In this document: positions 31,374 to 34,401 of the stretch, piece by piece
How the letters are laid out: every line of letters begins with the position of its first letter
Position numbering within the stretch: the first letter of the stretch is position 1
Assembly: GCA_013151575.1 (NCBI GenBank)
Contig: JAADHZ010000098.1
Coordinates: 1-34,401 of the forward strand
Source of the DNA: Gammaproteobacteria bacterium
Lineage (GTDB): Bacteria > Pseudomonadota > Gammaproteobacteria > SZUA-152
Direction: 5' to 3'
Length of the DNA stretch: 34,401 bases
Notes under the pieces: generated by a model
The model's database searches: none
Told to the model about the DNA's origin: nothing
The model's input: only the letters and a program-made list of their open reading frames with translations
Translations under genes and position numbers: made by a program

Positions 31374-32516
31374 ATGCCTTACTGGCGCCTGTCCGGCTTT
31401 TACCTGTTTTATTTTGCGCTGGTGGGTGCGCTGATCCCCTATTGGTCACTGTACCTCAAAGAGCTGGGTTTTTCCGCGCGTGACATTGGCACGCTGATGG
31501 CGCTGGTGATGGCCACTAAAATCGTCTCCCCCAATGTGTGGGGCTGGATCGCCGACCACACTGGCAAACGCATGTTGATCGTGCGTCTGGGTTGCCTGCT
31601 GGCAGCAATGGCTTTTGCCGGTGTGTTTTTGGGAAATGGCTACTGGTGGTTAGTTTTGGTAATGCTGGTGTTCAGTTTTTTCTGGAATGCCACCCTGCCG
31701 CAGTTCGAAGCCACCACGCTTAATTATCTCGGCGAACAAAGTCACCGCTACAGCGGCATTCGCCTGTGGGGTTCCGTTGGATTTATCGTCGCCGTGGCGG
31801 CATTAGGGCCGGTGCTGGATACACAGGGCGTCACCATCCTACCGGTAATTTTGATGGTGCTGTTTGTGGCCATGTGGTTGTCCAGCCTGCTGGTGCCGGA
31901 GCGGGTCGTGCAGCATCTGCCGTTAACCCACGAACCCCTGCTCAAGGTACTGCGTCGACCGGAGGTACTGGCGCTGCTGGTGGTGTGTTTTTTATTGCAG
32001 GCCAGCCACGGGCCGTACTACACCTTTTACACCCTTTATCTGGAAGACCACGGCTATTCGCGCTCGTTGATCGGCCAGTTATGGGCGTTGGGCGTGGTCG
32101 CCGAAGTCGGAGTGTTCCTGCTGATGCACCGCTGGGTGCCGCGCTTCGGGTTGCGCAATCTTCTTTTGTTTAGCCTGGGGCTGACGGCCCTGCGTTGGGT
32201 GTTGATCGGCCAGTTCCCCGAGCTAACTTCAGTGATAGTTTTTGCGCAGCTATTGCATGCCGCCAGCTTCGGTATTTATCACTCAGTCGCCATCCAACTG
32301 ATTCATCGCTATTTCACCGGTCGTAATCAGGGGCGCGGGCAGGCCCTGTACAGCAGCGTGAGTTTCGGTGCCGGTGGCGCAGTGGGTAGTTTTGCCAGTG
32401 GACTGGGTTGGGACACGATCGGTCCCGCCAATGTTTATTGGTTGGCAGCATTGCTCGCAGTGTTGGCGCTGGGCGTCGCCGCGGTGTGGATACGACCTGT
32501 TGCGTGCGAGAAGTGA
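31374..32516 (+). CDS. MFS transporter, HcaT/PPP-like
   Basis: A 380-residue major facilitator protein with about 12 hydrophobic helices. It begins MPYWRLSGFYLFYFALVGALIPYWSLYLKELGFSA, and the loop 2-3 motif WGWIADHTGKRMLI is the GxxxD(R/K)xGRR-type signature. The short length and GAxxPyWsLYLkxxGxSa opening place it in the MFS_1-like/3-phenylpropionate permease (HcaT) group. Substrate is unknown; no aromatic-degradation genes are nearby. Start at ATG 31374 is followed by the first helix without delay. The stop lies 14 to 29 bp before the Sel1/ankyrin gene, so the two may be one operon. Confidence 0.88.
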   Translation: MPYWRLSGFYLFYFALVGALIPYWSLYLKELGFSARDIGTLMALVMATKIVSPNVWGWIADHTGKRMLIVRLGCLLAAMAFAGVFLGNGYWWLVLVMLVFSFFWNATLPQFEATTLNYLGEQSHRYSGIRLWGSVGFIVAVAALGPVLDTQGVTILPVILMVLFVAMWLSSLLVPERVVQHLPLTHEPLLKVLRRPEVLALLVVCFLLQASHGPYYTFYTLYLEDHGYSRSLIGQLWALGVVAEVGVFLLMHRWVPRFGLRNLLLFSLGLTALRWVLIGQFPELTSVIVFAQLLHAASFGIYHSVAIQLIHRYFTGRNQGRGQALYSSVSFGAGGAVGSFASGLGWDTIGPANVYWLAALLAVLALGVAAVWIRPVACEK

Positions 32517-32545
32517 AATTTTCTTTGAAAATGGGAAAAATGGTG

Positions 32546-34401
32546 ATGCGGCTTAGAAAGTTGTATTTATTGATGTTGTCGGTGGCTTTGTTGCTGGCGT
32601 CCATGGGAACGGCTCTGGCAGATGACGCCGCACAGACGGCTTATGATAATGGCCAATACGAGCAGGCGGTAAAGCAGTGGCGTAAACGCGCCAACAATGA
32701 TGACACCGAGGCACAGAATCGGCTTGGGGAGCTGTATCGCAAAGGTCATGGTGTTGAACGCAACTATAAAAAGGCGGCACAGTGGTTCAGGCGAGCCGCC
32801 AGGCTGGGAAATGCCGAGGCACAGTTCAACCTGGGTGCATTGTATCGTGTGGGCAAAGGTGTAAAAAAAGATTCCAAACTGGCTGCTCAGTGGTATCAGC
32901 GAGCGGCAAAAAAAGGTTATGCCAAAGCGCAGTTTAGTTTTGGCTTGATGTTAGAAAATGGTCGTGGTGTTGAACATGACCATGTTGCTGCTCGCGAGTG
33001 GTATGTCAAAGCTGCTACGCAAGGCCATCGCAAAGCCGTGAAACGGCTGAAAATTCTCAAGGTAGATTCAAAAAAACGCATTGCAGGTAATCCCGCTGAG
33101 GTTTTGCGCAGAGCCGCGCGTAACGGAAACCTGGAAAGTGTGCAGCGTCTCGCCAAATATGCAAATAAAGCCGCAGATGGACAAGGCACTACACCTCTGA
33201 TGGTGGCGGCTGAAAAAAATTATCATGCGGTGGTTGCGGCACTGCTGTCTGCAGGTGCCAAAGTGGATGTGCGCAACAAACAAAAGGAAACGGCTTTGTT
33301 ATTGGCCAGTAAAACCGGTGCCTTGGAAACCGTGAACTATTTGTTGAAGGCCGGTGCACGTGTTGCCCATTCGGACAGTTTTACACGCACGCCGTTGATG
33401 GTGGCAGTCGATAAAAATCACCCTGCGGTTATCCAGCGTTTGTTAGACGCCAGGGCCGACCCAAATCGTCGTGACAAACGCGGCGAATCGGCATTTAGCC
33501 GAGCAGTGAAACGTAGTAAGCCCAAATTGGTCACATTGTTGTTGAAACACGGCGCCAACGTCAACCAACGCGATAACAGCGAAGTACCGCTATTGATGGT
33601 GGCGATAAACCATCGGCAAACCGGGATCATTCAAACATTATTGGCTGCGGGAGCTGATGTGTCCGCTAAAACAGATGATGGTCGCACGGCTTTGCTGAAC
33701 GCGGCTAACAACGGTTTTTCTGAAGGGCTGTCTTTGTTGTTGCAGAAAGTGTTGCCGCAGGGGCTTGCGGTAAATCAAACAGACCAGCGAGGCTGGACCG
33801 CGTTGATGTTGGCAGTAAAAAATGGTCATATAAAATCAGTGGATGTGTTACTGAAAGCCAAAACATTTTCTAATAAACAGATCAATGCACAAAACGAATA
33901 CGGCGATACCGCTTTGATGATTGCCAGTAACGTGGGGCAGGTTGAGGTGGTTAAACGCCTGTTGCAGGCTGGTGCAGATGTGCAGCGACGAAACAAACAG
34001 ACCTGGACTGCATTAATGTTTGCGGCTGCCAAGGGTTATTTGGCGATCACCGGAGAGCTTATTACCGCGCGTGCCAAACTCAATGCACGCAATCGCATGA
34101 ATGAAACTCCACTGATGTTTGCAGCAGAACAGGGGCACCTGAAAACGACAACGTATTTGTTGGACAAAGGCGCACGCATCAACTTGCGTAATCGCGCTGG
34201 ACATTCCGCGCTAAGTTTAGCGCGACAAAACAAAAAAACTACGGTGGTCGCCTTGTTGAAAAAGCGTGGCGCACAAACACATGCAATACCGGCGGCACCT
34301 AAATTTACACCGGCAAAAAACAAAAAAATCCGCAAATTGTATCAAGGCTGGACGCCGTTGATGGAAGCCGCTTGGGAAGGTCGTCTCGGCGTAGTGAAGC
34401 A
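32546..34401 (+). CDS. Secreted Sel1-repeat plus ankyrin-repeat protein, partial
   Basis: The frame stays open to the window end, so at least 618 residues are seen and the C terminus is missing. A signal peptide (KLYLLMLSVALLLASMGTALA) is followed by three to four Sel1-type repeats (AQNRLGELYRKGHGVERNYKKA, AQFNLGALYRVGKGVKKDSKLA, AQFSFGLMLENGRGVEHDHVAA) and then at least nine ankyrin repeats with the usual TPLMVAAEKNYHAVVAALLSAGA rhythm. Both are protein-binding scaffolds; in the periplasm the combination is rarer than cytoplasmic ankyrins. No enzyme motif seen. In-frame ATGs at 32531 and 32540 are alternative starts. The last visible residues (GWTPLMEAAWEGRLGVVK) are mid-repeat. Confidence 0.85.
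   Translation, partial: MRLRKLYLLMLSVALLLASMGTALADDAAQTAYDNGQYEQAVKQWRKRANNDDTEAQNRLGELYRKGHGVERNYKKAAQWFRRAARLGNAEAQFNLGALYRVGKGVKKDSKLAAQWYQRAAKKGYAKAQFSFGLMLENGRGVEHDHVAAREWYVKAATQGHRKAVKRLKILKVDSKKRIAGNPAEVLRRAARNGNLESVQRLAKYANKAADGQGTTPLMVAAEKNYHAVVAALLSAGAKVDVRNKQKETALLLASKTGALETVNYLLKAGARVAHSDSFTRTPLMVAVDKNHPAVIQRLLDARADPNRRDKRGESAFSRAVKRSKPKLVTLLLKHGANVNQRDNSEVPLLMVAINHRQTGIIQTLLAAGADVSAKTDDGRTALLNAANNGFSEGLSLLLQKVLPQGLAVNQTDQRGWTALMLAVKNGHIKSVDVLLKAKTFSNKQINAQNEYGDTALMIASNVGQVEVVKRLLQAGADVQRRNKQTWTALMFAAAKGYLAITGELITARAKLNARNRMNETPLMFAAEQGHLKTTTYLLDKGARINLRNRAGHSALSLARQNKKTTVVALLKKRGAQTHAIPAAPKFTPAKNKKIRKLYQGWTPLMEAAWEGRLGVVK

Overview
The window looks like chromosome of a Gram-negative gammaproteobacterium, G+C in the mid-50s percent by eye. 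The lineage call rests on AmpD, a DUF2835 protein, the succinylase lysine genes dapD and dapC, a MotA/MotB flagellar stator, BtuF, an RND pump and several OM-type lipoproteins. No rRNA or species-specific marker is present, so the genus stays open; an environmental lineage is a guess from gene content.

Layout. 1-850: a 5'-truncated, frameshifted group II intron reverse transcriptase and small palindromic repeats. 851-4473: ampD (-), then DUF2835 and a Mak-like sugar kinase (+), then a membrane protein with a degenerate GGDEF domain followed by a pentapeptide-repeat protein (-). 4668-13559: nine same-strand genes that form the most interesting block. They are an exported small protein, an exported TPR protein, two TPR lipoproteins, a small exported protein, one MotA/TolQ/ExbB protein, two different ExbD/TolR proteins and an AgmX/PglI-type (TonB-like) protein with a Lys/Glu-rich linker. 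13572-14672: an SprA-family putative metalloprotease and a short flagellar-rod-like protein (-). 14805-18813: cobU-cobT-cobC-cobS (-), which assemble the B12 nucleotide loop, with a btuF-like gene divergent. 19104-20530: AI-2E family permease plus a small conserved protein. 20588-23776: an RND efflux permease with no adaptor gene beside it. 23777-24302: a gene-free block with several hairpins. 24303-26780: dapC, dapD and a YffB/ArsC-like gene (-). 26781-27656: an ISAs1-type transposase remnant and tRNA-Ser(GGA). 27875-30050: motA, broken by a 4-bp tandem duplication, and motB. 30100-34401: aroC, a large inverted repeat, an MFS transporter and a secreted Sel1/ankyrin-repeat protein that runs off the window.

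How the genes fit together. The nine-gene block has every part of a proton-driven trans-envelope machine: an inner-membrane motor, an energy-transducing rod protein, and periplasmic and outer-membrane TPR partners. This resembles the logic of Tol-Pal, TonB and the myxobacterial Agl-Glt motor, but no OM barrel or receptor is adjacent. Its two ExbD proteins differ at the key transmembrane acid (Asn24 against Asp30), and the ExbB-like protein lacks the family's usual Glu. The block is my candidate for an undescribed system; its function cannot be read from sequence alone.

Mobile-element traces sit near both ends of the left 27 kb, and a 22-bp near-identical motif (684-705 and 27106-27127) links the two decayed sites. 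All positions were read by eye; no database search was possible.
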